Shown: piece by piece, positions 22,009-33,646 of the stretch
Layout of the letters: each line of letters begins with the position of its first letter
Position numbering within the stretch: the stretch's first letter is position 1
Origin: Rhexocercosporidium sp. MPI-PUGE-AT-0058
Lineage: Eukaryota; Ascomycota; Leotiomycetes; Helotiales
NCBI GenBank assembly: GCA_020746875.1
Contig: JAGTJL010000005.1
Coordinates: forward strand, 930,001-994,000
Direction: 5' to 3'
DNA: 64,000 nt
Position numbers and translations under genes: made by a program
Notes under the pieces: model-generated
Told to the model about the DNA's origin: nothing
The model's input: only the letters and a program-made list of their open reading frames with translations
The model's database searches: none

Positions 22009-25000
22009 TGTGAGAGATGTTTGTCCGCAGACACTCAATTACTGGATTGTTGAGGGGAATAGTCGATCCAGTTCGAGATCGATGGCCGGAAGGATAGCTT
22101 GGAAGAAACGCAAGGGCAGGCACAGGAGGAGAGGGAAGGGCCGTATTTAAAGAAAACAACAGAGGATCGCGCCCGGCATCGTACACCCGTCAATAAAATT
22201 CCTGGGTTGGTCGAGAAGAACGTAGGACAAGACTGGCCGAGGTCTATCCGCATGTCACCAGGAGGAAAAGACTAGCAACTCAGCAACGAACCCGAGCTAT
22301 TAGCCAATAACACAGCTTCTAGATGCATCTCGCCCTGGTCGAAGACATGGGGACGCGGGGATCTGGAGGACGTGACACGCAGGGATGCAAATTGTGCATG
22401 CAAAGCCTGACTAGCTTGCGGCTGCAGGTCTCTGTGACTACTGGACTAGAGTGGCCGAGATGACTTGTAGCGGCGCGCTGAACGAGATGGGACTGGAGAT
22501 GGACAGGGAGCTGGAGAGCAGGTGGAGGATGGAGGATGGAGGGTGGAGGAGGAGGCGAGTGGAGGGTAAATAGCGCCGGATAAGTGCAATGGGGAAACCA
22601 AGCGAGCTTATGTTTGTTCCCCCCTGACGGTACCACAGAGTAGGGGCAAGGCTACTCTACTCTACTCGACAAAGCTCGTGAAGTCCAGATGTCTCGAGTA
22701 CAGGGCAGGGTAAGGCAGAACAGGGCCGTAAATGCAATGCACACCCAATTCATCCATTCCCCAACAACTTACAGAGATCATCGCATTCAGTGCAAAGCGA
22801 AAGCTCCAAATTCCCTTGCCCGCTCCCTCGTTTCTCTCTTTCGCTTCCCCTCGTCTCTTCCCCCTCCACCTTCCCCGATCCCCATTCCTCCTCACCCCAT
22901 CCTACCTACGAACTTTCAAACTTCCAGCACACTTTTTTTTGACACTTCCCCTCTTCCCCTCTGCTAAGGAGCCGCGTTAAGGCCGTGTGTGGAGTCGAGG
23001 CGGGGGGGCGTGCTGGCATCGCTTCTCCAGGAGAGGAGTGCTCATTGGACCTGTGGTCACCTGGGGGGCGTGTCGGCGGCTGTAAGTGGACGTCCAGGTG
23101 GCCGCGATGGGCTAGAAAGTGCTGTCAGGGTGTCGCGCGACCGAGATGTGTCCGAGTTCCCCAGCGGCTGGCCTGGCTGACCCTGCACGAGCACATGGCT
23201 GTGGCCGTTTGGGGGCTTGAAGGGGCGGTGGGTGGGTGATGGAAGCGTGATGGGCTTAGACTGCCTCGAGTACTCTATGGCGTTGGGAAATCTGGCTGGC
23301 GTCGGCCAATTGCTGCTCGGATTCTGCACCTAATCGTATTTAGCAGCGATGCCCAGACCGGGCCAGCCTGGCTTTAGTTCCTAGTAGAGTATGGCTGCCA
23401 TCGCTACCATCAGGTCGGACCGAAAGAGATGCACCAGAGTGAGGCCGAGATGCTAAGGCATGTACGAAGTAGGTAGCTACTTCTACCAGGTAGGCAAAGT
23501 ACAGAGGTGGGTGGGCTTGAGGGGGGAGGGGTCAGGACCCAGGAGTCAGGAATCAGGAGTTAGTCAGACCATCCGTCGGGATCCCTTGGTTCTGAAATTC
23601 GGGCTGAAAAAAAAGAAGTGGAAGTTAGGTCCGTCAAACTGAAAGTGAACCTGGAATTCGAAGTAAGTCGTCCCTCCGGGGTAAAATGGTGCGGTCAGTG
23701 GCTGAGCGTTGTGGATGTTGTTGTGGGGTCTCCGGCCTCTCCATGATCTGTTTCGGTGCCACACCGATCCATGGCTGACACTCCCCTGTCCAGTCCTATT
23801 TACTTTATCGGCGCCGCCGTCACTTCATTGGACAGTTTGATGGACTGACCGTCCATCGAGGAAAAATTGCACCAACTCAACTCAACTCAACGCAAATCAA
23901 ATCAAATCAAATAATGGACAACAAATGAATTGTCCACCGAGCGAGCCAACCAACGGCTAACGAGGAAATTCCAAAGCAAACACTATCTCCGACTAACATT
24001 CTTCTTGGTAGTTTTATGCGACTGGCTTACCGATAGTCAAATACCACGGTACGGTACCGAGGGAGTTAGCAACAACAAGACCAAGACCTCGAGAGCAAGG
24101 CAAGGGTCTCTCGTGGTACCATGTGGTACTGTATTTGGAACAGGTCGACATCACACGACTTGCTCGACTCTCCCACTCGATGTAACACAACGCCAACCGA
24201 CGAAGAGGAAAAGCCATAAAACAAAGGCGAGAAGACTACTAGACCGAGACTACTTCAAACCTCAACCTCATCATCTGTAAATTTCAAATCGGCACTTTAA
24301 ACGGCTTTCTCGTACCGCCAACACCGCCTCTTACGAGTATCGAATGCATGCAAATTCCTCCCCGAGCCCGATAAAGTCCCGTAATGACCTTCGAGTCAAA
24401 AGCGTATTTCGTTCAACTGCAGACAACGAAGCCGAGATCGCAGAGAAGGTGGACGACCTTCGGCGTGCACTCGGTGAAAAGCAAAAATAAAGCTTTTCCA
24501 AGACACAAAAAATCGTTAGAGAAACACTGAGAAAAGCTCCGTTTCGAACTTCGAGGCGTTTCGATGAGACATGTGGAGAGATTGGGGAGTGGAGAACCAT
24601 GTGGGCGGAGGGCATTGCTCGCCAAAATTAGGGACGGACGGACTACATTACTCGATCTCGTCTCGATTACTGTACGTACTGGGAAAGAGAAATTGTCCGT
24701 AAACACAACTGCGGTGAGCGATTTTGAAATTGTTTGCCGGTCCTTCTTTCATTCTTCTCTTCTCCTATTGGGATTTTCTACTTTCTCAACGTTGCTTCTC
24801 AAGGCACTGACTACTGGTCTTTGGATTTGGTGTCCTCCCCTGGCCTGACAACCTGTCATGTCAGTCAGTGTGCACTGTCCACACGAAGTGAAAATTTCGC
24901 TAATCGCGGCTGTCTTGGGCCAAAAAGTGGATCCGTGACAGAACATCGGGTTTTCGAGAACGAAACCAGGTATCGAATCTCCGGCCGGTGGAGCCACTCT

Positions 25001-25304
25001 CTCTAATGCCTAGTTGCCATAACGCTCAGCAATTTCGTGGGCGGAAATTCGAATAACAATTTCTCATCATTGGGGACTTCTTCTCCATGTGCCTGGAGAA
25101 TGCCTGGAGACAACGATGCACGGCTATCCGGAAAATGTCTGAAAGGAATTTCTGGGTAAGAAGAAAATGCGTTTTCCATATCCGTCTAATACCATGTCCC
25201 CCACAAATTCCTAATGACGCCAACATATGGTATCCCGAACGCCTATTGCCTGCCGCGGAGCCCGAATACCTACACGTTATCTACATTATGGTACAAAGGA
25301 GATA
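22009..25304. other. Long intergenic region between transporter promoter and RAD26 3' end
   Basis: 22.0-24.3 kb is likely the transporter's promoter region: pyrimidine-rich runs around 22.84-22.93 kb, and short direct repeats (CTCAA then ATCAA units) at about 23876-23913. ORFs at 24.3-25.0 kb overlap on both strands and I recognise none of them. No gene is supported. Confidence 0.5.
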
Positions 25305-27744
25305 TCACGCGATTGAGAAAGCGTCGTGGATGGCGTCGCCTTCTTCGGGCGTAACGAGCAGGCCCAGAAGCTCAAAAGCTAGACCTGCGATATCAGGCTC
25401 AATTCCTGATTCCAGAACCAAGTCATCCTCGGAGAAGTGCAGCCGGGACAGGCAGAGGATATATTTCTGTGTGCCGCCTGGTATAGCAGATAGCTTCTTC
25501 TGCATGTCGAGGTTCTCGTATTTGGTCACGAGGAAGTATAGAAGTCGAAACCCCAGAGTTATTATCCGAGCGCTAGAGCGAGCCAACGTCATTTATATTC
25601 ATCAATTACGAATCAGATTTTGCTTACCTGTCATGCCGTCCTGGCTTGAAATCATACAAGTTGTCCAGCTCATTACTTAGGAGGGAGACCAGTCTTCCAA
25701 TGAAGAGGTAATTCGCCTCCAAAATACCACAAGAAAACGGAGATCGGGTCATTGCGACCAGGAGCTGGAGTAACCGAATTCTGAGCTGAAAGATGTCACT
25801 TTCTGGCCAATTCTCGCTAACCTTCACTTTGCTCACAGGTTCCCCATTATCAGTCGGTAGTAATGTGGCTGGGGTTTCGACGAGGTGGAATGAGATTTTG
25901 TCTAGGGTGTGGTTTGTTTGCTCGAAGTAAGTCATCTCTGTAGGTAGAGCACCAAAGGTGTCGGGTGTGATGCTCGTCGACAACAAATCAATCATGAGGC
26001 ACATATCTGTTAGACCTTGATTGGTGCTGAGCATGAAGAGGACCAAATCCCAACGCATCAGCTTCCAAAATCGAGTGATATATTCTTTGTCAGACATGCA
26101 TCCTTGGGCTGCCAGATACAGAAGCGACATGCATTCAGTGACATCGATATATTTCTCCAGAGGTCCACGACATTTTTGGAACCGTTTAATGGCGACTTGG
26201 TCGGCGGTTAGTTGAGCCACAGGTAGCAGTGAGTCGATGATATGTGGAGCAATTGAGGAGGTATTATGTTCCAGCGCAAATGTCAGCATGTCAATAAATA
26301 GATATACTGGTGCATACTGCGAATTGTTAGTCAATGGCAAACTGATTTGTGCGATAACAAACATGATTCTCTTTGGCACAATTGGCCCATATAGTAATGA
26401 GGAGCTCGCAGAAGTCTACTTCAAGATCTTTGGTTGATTTCTTGAATCCGAGAAACGGAATCTTCCCCAGTATGATTGCTTGGAATGACTCGTTAGGAGC
26501 GGACGGGTAGGCGTGCTTTCCTAACTCCTCAAATGTTCGTAGGCCATTGCCATCAACACGGTGGTCCAGCATCATGCCGAGAAACTTCGAGTTTGAGTTA
26601 GTGCAATCGAACGTAGATGTGATATTGTCAACTCACGTCGAACCGCTCATCTTGAATGCCCAATCTCGCTATGAGTGCCTCGTCCAGTATGGGGGCCTGC
26701 TGAACAGACTCCATAGACTCTTCACTCTGTATAACCTGAAGAGCGCTCGCTGGACTCTCAGAAGTCTTCCGTTTCCGCTTTCCGGGCTTTGATGGTGAAC
26801 CTGCATTGCGTTTCTGGAATTTAGATGGAGAGATTCTAGAAGGGGATAAGATCTCAATCTCATCATCATCAAATCCATCACGGTGTGGGAGAACCTTCTT
26901 CTTTTTGGGAGTCGTGACCAAGTCCGCCCCCTTCTTTTCAGCTTCCCTAGCCTTGTTCAGCTTACGAACTCGCTCTGATTCCTCTGCCAGATCCCGCTTG
27001 ATGAAATCCCTTTCCGTTGCAGCGTTTTTCTCGGCGATTCGTGCAGCCTCCAATGCTTTCTGTTGCTTTGCCAGCTTGTCCTCGCCGAGCTTTCGCTGAG
27101 CAGCAATCTCCCGTTCATATTCCTTGATAATCGTCTCATGTTTGCTTCGTACGATAGATATCTCCCCAGCCTTGGAACTGACATCGACCTTCAAAGCATT
27201 GCGTTCTCTGGTTAACTGGTAGGTTTAGCACAAGTCCAGAACGCCATCATGAATCCAATACCTCTTCGATTATACTCTGCAATCTCTCCACCTCCGAATT
27301 AGGTTGAGTTGAAGGAGCACTGCCTTGCTCAACCCGCAGAGAATCATTTTGAGGAATGGCAGGTCGAGGCGGGTATCGAGTTGGCTGACTGAATTTCGGG
27401 GGAGGGTTGGGGTGTTGTCGGTTTGGTGGGATCGGACTTGGATTAGGATGCTGTTGAGAGCGGAATTGGTCTCGCTGTGGCGGTTGGCCAGACACATTTC
27501 GATTGGGATACAACGATGCCGGGGGCACAGTCCGTGACTGGTCAATTACCACGGCATCATCCAAGTCTTCGTCGTCGAAGTCGTCACCATAGTCTGAGGA
27601 TGGAGGGGGCTGCAGTCGGGCGGCTTGGGTTTGGGCTTGGGTAAATTGAATAGCATTGTTCTCTAACTCTTCGAGAGCATCTTCCGGTAGGGCATCAAGA
27701 TCATCGTCCCCGAAGAAACTGTCTCCATCGTCGAGCCCAGCCAT
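25305..27744 (-). CDS. DNA damage checkpoint protein, ATRIP/Rad26/UvsD family
   Basis: Partner of the ATR/Mec1/Rad3 kinase that binds RPA-coated single-stranded DNA and starts the replication/damage checkpoint. Exons 27262-27744, 26637-27215, 26363-26584, 25628-26316 and 25305-25572 give 746 residues; introns are 46-55 bp. The N-terminus is the acidic RPA-binding type (SFFGDDDLDALPEDALEELE), followed by a Pro-rich linker and a coiled coil at about residues 150-265 (VERLQSIIEE, then ERNALKV through VRKLNKAREAEKK). Basic, NLS-like stretches (TPKKKKVLP, PGKRKRKTSE) lie at about 270-320. The C-terminal ~400 residues are alpha-helical and repeat-like, as in the family. The third donor is GTTTGT, unusual but the phase and acceptor fit. 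Shares its upstream region with the divergent CDP-diacylglycerol synthase gene. Confidence 0.85.
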
Positions 27745-28394
27745 GCCATAGAATCTTCATCGAGTAGCATTGGAATTTTGGTACTATGCTTGAACGCGTT
27801 GAGCTGAGCGCGATTCTGCCCACTGCCACCGCCTTTCGGCTTCGGAATAATGATAGAGCCGTCGCGCTGATCCTGATTCTGATTACCACACCCAATTTTA
27901 TTTTGTCCGATCCAGATGCCATTTTCCAGGTACTTTCCTCTAAGAGAACTTTCTTTGATGTAATAGAAAACTGTGCTCTTTGTGTTGTAGACATTGCCCA
28001 AAAGCTGCCCGTTTTCCTGTCTCCCAACGCGTGAATTTCTGTGCATCTCATCGACGCGACTCTGCAACTTTCACAAGCAACTTGGAACCCCTAAACAGGC
28101 GGCTCGGATACGTCAGCGGCCCAGCTCAAGCTAACTATTCAATCCCAAAGATCAACTCCCGTCGCCAACTCTCCGGACATCACATCTCAGCCACAGCCAC
28201 AGACTGACTACTCTGATCTCTCGAGATCAGTTTGACTACACCTTATTCACCGTCCTCCATACACCGTATCAACTCCATGCTTGCACCCGGCGCATAAGCA
28301 ACATCTTCCTTGGTATTCCAAGCCTGGCATCACAATCAACTCAGCGGAAGAGCAGGAATACTCGAGCTCAAGCAACAACAAAAGACCAAGCATC
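27745..28394. promoter_or_regulatory. Bidirectional upstream region, RAD26/UVSD and CDS1
   Basis: The 650 bp between two divergent ATGs must hold both promoters and leaders. No ATG lies in frame ahead of either start; the CDS1 frame extends back to 28281 only from a TTG. No specific protein-binding site can be named. Confidence 0.6.
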
Positions 28395-29954
28395 ATGGCT
28401 AAACCACGTCGTGGAATCAAGTTCAACCACAGGAATGGACACAGTTCAGGCGCAGATGGGCGAAGAAGCAGCTTCTCGGACATTAGTGAAGCTGCCTCAG
28501 AGCCAGGTTCGCCAACTCTGAGCAAGACTGGCGTTGATGGCGCATTCGATGTAAGAATTTGGCTCAAGGGCATGGAGACAGCTGCTAATATGTGCGACTT
28601 GCAGGAACCTCCGGTATCCGAATATGAGAAGAAAAAGGCAACATTCATTACCCGATCGATATGGACATTCGTTATGATCGGCGCGTTCTTTGGTGCCATG
28701 TTCATGGGCCACATCTACATCATCGCCATTGTGACTGCAGTACAGATCGTCTCGTTCAAGGAGGTTATTGCGATTGCAAATGTTCCCAGCAGGGCTCGAC
28801 GATTGAAGTTCACAAAGGCGTTGAACTGGTACTGGTTGGCGACTACCATGTACTTCCTGTACGGGGAGAGTGTGATTTACTACTTCAAGCATATTGTCTT
28901 AGTTGACAAGGTGCTTCTGCCATTCGCAACTCATCATCGATTCATAAGCTTCATGCTCTATGTCATAGGTAAATAGCACACTAAGGGATACGTTCGGAGA
29001 GGCGAGAGCTAACAATTCCAGGATTCGTCTTCTTCGTGGCATCCCTTCAAGCCGGACATTACCGATTCCAATTTACACAATTTGCATGGACCCATATGGC
29101 ATTGTATCTCATCGTTGTACAGGCTCACTTCATCATGAACAATGTCTTCGAGGGAATGATCTGGTTCTTCCTACCTGTCTCATTGGTTATTTGCAACGAC
29201 ATCTTTGCATACATCTGTGGTATCACCTTTGGCCGAACGCAACTCATCAAATTGTCGCCTAAGAAGACAGTTGAAGGATTTGTTGGTGCCTGGATTCTCA
29301 CAATCATATTTGGAGTTGGTATGACTAATGTCCTCATGCGATACAAGTACTTCATTTGTCCAGTCAACGTAAGTATCCCAGACGGAAGATTCTGAAGCAT
29401 GCACTGATCTATTACAGGACCTTGGAGCGAACATCTGGACTGGACTTCAATGCACACCAAACCCTGTCTTCCTACCACGTCTCTACCACCTCCCAATCTG
29501 GTTCCCTTTTGCCCAATCTTTCTACATGGCACCCATGCAAGTTCATATTTTGGTCTTTGGAACCTTTGCCTCTCTTATTGCTCCATTCGGGGGCTTCTTT
29601 GCATCTGGCCTCAAGAGAACCTTCAAGATCAAGGATTTTGGCGACTCGATTCCAGGCCATGGCGGTATCACCGATCGTATGGACTGTCAGTTCATTATGG
29701 GTTTCTTCGCCTACATGTACTACCACAGCTTCATTGCGATCTATAAGGTCTCTCTTGGAGGTGTTATTGAGAGTGCGATCAATGGTCTGACACCAGAAGA
29801 GCAAATGGAACTAGTAAAGGGTATCAGCAAGCATCTCTACAACCAAGGCGTCATTCCTGAGGGGGTAAGCCATTTTTTCCAGTACGTTCGCTCGATTGAT
29901 ACTGACAAAGGCCAGGTGTTGGATTGTATGAATCTCGCCGTTCGGAGGAGATGA
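28395..29954 (+). CDS. CDS1: Phosphatidate cytidylyltransferase (CDP-diacylglycerol synthase)
   Basis: Makes CDP-diacylglycerol from phosphatidic acid and CTP, the precursor for phosphatidylinositol, phosphatidylserine and cardiolipin; an ER membrane enzyme. Exons 28395-28550, 28605-28968, 29022-29368, 29418-29864 and 29916-29954 give 450 residues, typical of fungi. The N-terminus is a soluble Ser-rich tail. About eight hydrophobic segments follow from RSIWTFVMIGAFFGAMF onward. The family signature at about residues 352-378 is present (SGLKRTFKIKDFGDSIPGHG then GITDRMD), with the conserved Asp pair for metal binding. The first intron (28551-28604, 54 bp) is a multiple of three with no stop in frame, so reading through it would add 18 residues between GAFD and EPPVSEYEKKKA. 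I treat it as an intron because the ends are good and the family has no insert there. Confidence 0.96.
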
Positions 29955-30996
29955 TCAAAAGTTCTTGCATTACGATTGATGAGTTTTTCAACACGCATTT
30001 GATTGGGGTTCATGTATAATACCCTTCTACTCTACACATGCCTATAATTGTTTGGGTCCTTCTTTGTTTTTTGTTTATTCGAGTCTAGGGAATCTGGGGT
30101 TTCTGCAATTCCGTCTTTTGTGGTTTCAGGGTGGGTACTCTGGCTTCTAGCATTCCAAGGAGCGAGCGAGCATGCAGTCGGGGATGATGGGACGGTATGG
30201 GATAGGATGGCTTAGGATAAGGAATTTTCCGTTGATGTTGACGGGCTTCTAGCAATATCTAATGGAAATCAAAAGTATAAAATGAACGGCTCCAGGCTTT
30301 TATGTGTAACATTAAGGAAAACATAATTGTGACGATTTTCGGACAAGTGAGCAGCCTATGGAGACAAACCAGTACGCCCGGACAGCTCACCTCATTTGGT
30401 GTTCTTTAATTTGAAACCTCTTGCCTCTCTCTTGCCATGGGTTCGTTCAGTTCATGGAAAATCGGAGGCCAAGGAAGTCACGTCTCGCTTAATTCAACGA
30501 TTTTCAACTTACCAACATCAATATTGACTTTACCGAATCCTGATCTTCGGAGCAAAAAGGAAAAACGCCTAGTAGGTTCAAAGACTTTTTGCTTCGTGCA
30601 AAATCCGGTTCCAAAAAAATTCTATAGGAAAAATTGGCAAAACAAACTCCACCGGATGGTGGAGAACAAACCCTCTGAGATGGAATTTGCTTTTTGTGTC
30701 GGAAAGTTCTTGAATTGTCGATTGTCTTGAATGTGCTGGATATCCTGGAAATCCTGGGAATGTTTTGGCTCACGTTCCAGCAAGTGTCTATTTAACCGTA
30801 ATCTTGCGGCTCATGAAGTCCAAGTTGGTCCTTGAGCGGATGCTCTTGCCTTTCGGCGAGACCAAATCTGCTTATTTCGTTTATGTACCTGCCAAATTTG
30901 GTTCTCCCGAAGATGTGCCTCTGCTTTTTTTCGACTTCACTTCTTCTTGTTTCAATTCACGCTATGGCGCATCCGAGTGCAAAAAGAGGCAGCACC
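29955..30996. other. Intergenic region downstream of CDS1
   Basis: CDS1 3' region, then the leader of the next plus-strand gene. A 97-codon ORF at 30437-30730 has no recognised similarity and I do not support it. Confidence 0.5.
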
Positions 30997-32537
30997 ATGT
31001 TACCTCATTTCAGGGTCGGCTTACTTCTGATGCCCGCGTTATCAACGGTGGTAGCCATACCGTCTGCCCTTCCTCCAATTCATTACACCATTTCACGGAG
31101 GTCAGGAAGCTTTCCAGCACCGGACACAGCCAATCTTACACACCTTCTCGAAGAGCTCAAGGTGCTCGAGACGCGCTTCAATGCTACTACACGCGACTTC
31201 AATGGCAACAAAGTGGTGCGGAAGCCGAAACGCATCCGTGGTACCCAAGGTAATACTATTTTGCTCGGAGAAGTGGGAAGGCAAGGCAATTGGTTCGCAG
31301 ATCTGAAGATGGGAGAACCAGCACAGACAGTCAATATGGATCTCGACATGTTGACGGCAGATTGGTGGGTATTTAGCACTAGTAGCTCGAAGGGGAGTTG
31401 GTTCTTGGACTTCAACAGCAAGACTTATGGTTTGTTTGCTCTTGGACCCCGCGAACACGGCTAATGAGATTCAGTTGATTCGGAAGTACCTCTTTCATTT
31501 CCCACATGTCGAGGCCCGACCGATGTGGTGCATTTGCCCACTACCGAGACACCAATTCCTATTACCTTCGCGCATTGCAGGCCCGCAAAGCAGTGGCTTC
31601 GAGCTCTGCTACCTTCTGGAGCATATCTCGGGCTCGCTCCATCGCCTTCGTTAAGCCAAACTAAGACGGTTGGTCTTTTACAGCAGCTGATGGAGAAGAA
31701 AGCGATAGATGTGCCGGTGTGGTCACTGCTGTTAATTAACGGAAAAGATGGCATATTCAGCATTGGAGGGACTTCTGCTCCTTCGGTACGACAAGCTGAG
31801 AAAGAGACGGAGGAAATGCTAAATCCGGGAGAACATGACGAGACCAAGAGAGATACTGCTCAAGCATATGCAAAGGACAATTGGAAGGAGTTGAAATGGA
31901 TGAAGGTACATGGAGCAGAGGGGTGGTGGCAGATCCTCATGAGAGGAATCTGGGTCGATGGTATCAAAGTGTTGGATAACCAGCCCATCATTCTTGATGT
32001 CAGTGATTGCTTCGAGGTTTTATCATTGGTAAATTCTCACATCTACCAGGTCAACACGCCGTTCATTGTCGCTCCACCTCTAGCCGCACGATCGTTCTAC
32101 TCGTCAATATCCGGTAGCAGACAACTCTCTCCTCCGTACGATCAATTCCACGCATATCCGTGTTTCAACCCGCCAAAGATACACTTCGAGTTCGAACAGT
32201 GGAATGTTCAGGTTTTGAAAGGTAGCAGAGACAAGGGTACATTCTCACCAGGAGGGAGATTCTCACTAGGAAGAATGGCGTCTGGAAGCGGATACTGTAT
32301 CGGGATTGTAGTAGAATCAAGAATGGGTGTTAGTACAGCTCTCAATGGAGGAGAAACTGGATCGAGTGTCAGCATAGACGGAGGCAACGGACTCGCGGAT
32401 GTCTGGATTATCGGAGAGCCGTTCTTTCGAGACGTTCAAGTTGCTTTCAACGTGAGTCTGTCTATCGATGCAGTAAGTATGTTACTAACGACATTTTATA
32501 GTGGAAAGAAAAGAAGGTTGGAATGCAGAGGGCGTGA
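30997..32537 (+). CDS. Secreted aspartyl-protease-like protein (pepsin A1 fold) lacking catalytic motifs
   Basis: Exons 30997-31429, 31475-31998, 32050-32451 and 32502-32537 give 464 residues. The ATG at 30997 is chosen because it begins a signal peptide (MLPHFRVGLLLMPALSTVVA); an ATG at 30964 in the same frame is possible. A pro-like Arg/Lys-rich segment follows, then a pepsin-type N-lobe with the NWFADLKMGEPAQTVNMDLD entry. The first active-site triplet, normally DTG/DSG, reads DML (about residues 117-119), and the second lobe reads LDVNTPFIVAPPLAA (about 318-332) where DTG is expected. The rest fits the fold: HAYPCFNPPKIHFEFEQWNV, SGYCIGIV, ADVWIIGEPFFRDVQVAFN and a last short exon WKEKKVGMQRA. 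Likely a non-peptidase homologue. The 51-bp intron 31999-32049 is in frame and stop-free; the family alignment argues for splicing. Confidence 0.82.
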
Positions 32538-33115
32538 AGCGATAGTTGGTATCCCGAGAATTAGACTAGCAGATCTCCCTTCCCTTCAAATATGATAGTC
32601 TTCTCGAATGCCAAAGCCTCAACTTCAAGGTCTCGATTAATCCCGCGTATCCAGAAAGAGGTATTTTTGACGACGTGTGGGGGCTTCCCCATCTTTTTCG
32701 GAGGCAGGAACGTAGACTTTCCCCTCGTTGAAGGATGTCATGGTAAGCTAGAAAGTCAATCGCAGCTTAAGGATTATCTAATCTAATGATCGACTAGCAG
32801 TTCATCCGATCTACTCTAGTGACAAATCCCAACCTGCACAAATTCAGCTCTGGGGTATGCCGGGTCAAAACTAGTACGGCGATCCGCTAGATCCCCCTCT
32901 AATTGCACATCTGCCGAGGCAGATTGTCCTTGTCCACAATTGAGAGCCTCAACTTACATCATGTGAAGTTGAATTGCTTGATGATCTCTAGATATATAGT
33001 ACAAGTAAGTAAACTATTTCTCAGTCCTTTTCCTTTCTTTTGCAAACGCCAATGGATCGCCCCATTCCCACACCCGAAAGAACCATTCAAGTCCCTTCAT
33101 GAGAAACCCGCAACC
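32538..33115. other. Intergenic region
   Basis: No gene seen between the protease-like and the HsbA-like genes. The frame of the latter is open upstream to 32903, but the signal peptide only begins at the ATG at 33116. Confidence 0.5.
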
Positions 33116-33646
33116 ATGGTCTCCATCAAAACCCTCTTCCTCTTCGCGACTACTACCCTCGAAGCAGCCGTACCCTCCGCCCCCTCCTCAAAACTCATCT
33201 ACAGCGACCTCGTCGCCCTCGACAACTGCGTCCTCTCCCTCAAATCCTCCATCCAGGATTACAGCGGCGGTCTCCTATCCGCAACACCCATCCTCGGCGG
33301 CATCACTGCAGTGCACCTTGCCAACCGCAAAGCCTACACCGACGCTCTCCTCATCCCGAACGCCACACCCTCAGACTCGCAAATCATCGTCGATTTCGTG
33401 AGTGAGACGCTCGCTAAGCATATCCCTGAGTCGGTGGAGATTCTAGAGAGCAAGAAGGAGCTTTTTGAAAAGGATCAGTTGGAGGGGACGGTGGTTGGGA
33501 GTTTGAGGTTGTTGAAGTATGATCATGATACGTTGAGCGCGGCGTTGGTGGAGAAGGTTGATCCGGCTGTGTTGCCGCAGGCTACTGTTGCGGTCAAGGT
33601 TATTGACGATGCGCTTGATATGGGGATCGCGACGTTCTCCACCTAG
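33116..33646 (+). CDS. HsbA-like secreted cell-wall protein
   Basis: Single exon, 176 residues. Signal peptide MVSIKTLFLFATTTLEAAVP, then an all-helical domain of about 150 residues with one Cys, the pattern of the hydrophobic-surface-binding/galactomannoprotein family (HsbA): LVALDNCVLSLKSSIQDYSG, GGITAVHLANRKAYTDALL, then VDFVSETLAKHIPESVEIL and a final amphipathic helix rich in Val/Leu/Asp. Members sit on the surface of fungal cells and bind hydrophobic surfaces or sterols. There is no Ser/Thr-rich stalk or GPI signal, so it is probably soluble and secreted. Codon use in the first half is very C-rich and in the second half G/T-rich. Family match is good, function inferred. Confidence 0.8.
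   Translation: MVSIKTLFLFATTTLEAAVPSAPSSKLIYSDLVALDNCVLSLKSSIQDYSGGLLSATPILGGITAVHLANRKAYTDALLIPNATPSDSQIIVDFVSETLAKHIPESVEILESKKELFEKDQLEGTVVGSLRLLKYDHDTLSAALVEKVDPAVLPQATVAVKVIDDALDMGIATFST

Noticed and set aside
28281..28394. Longer CDS1 start at 28281
   Set aside because: It begins with TTG and adds a stretch not seen in the family; ATG 28395 chosen.
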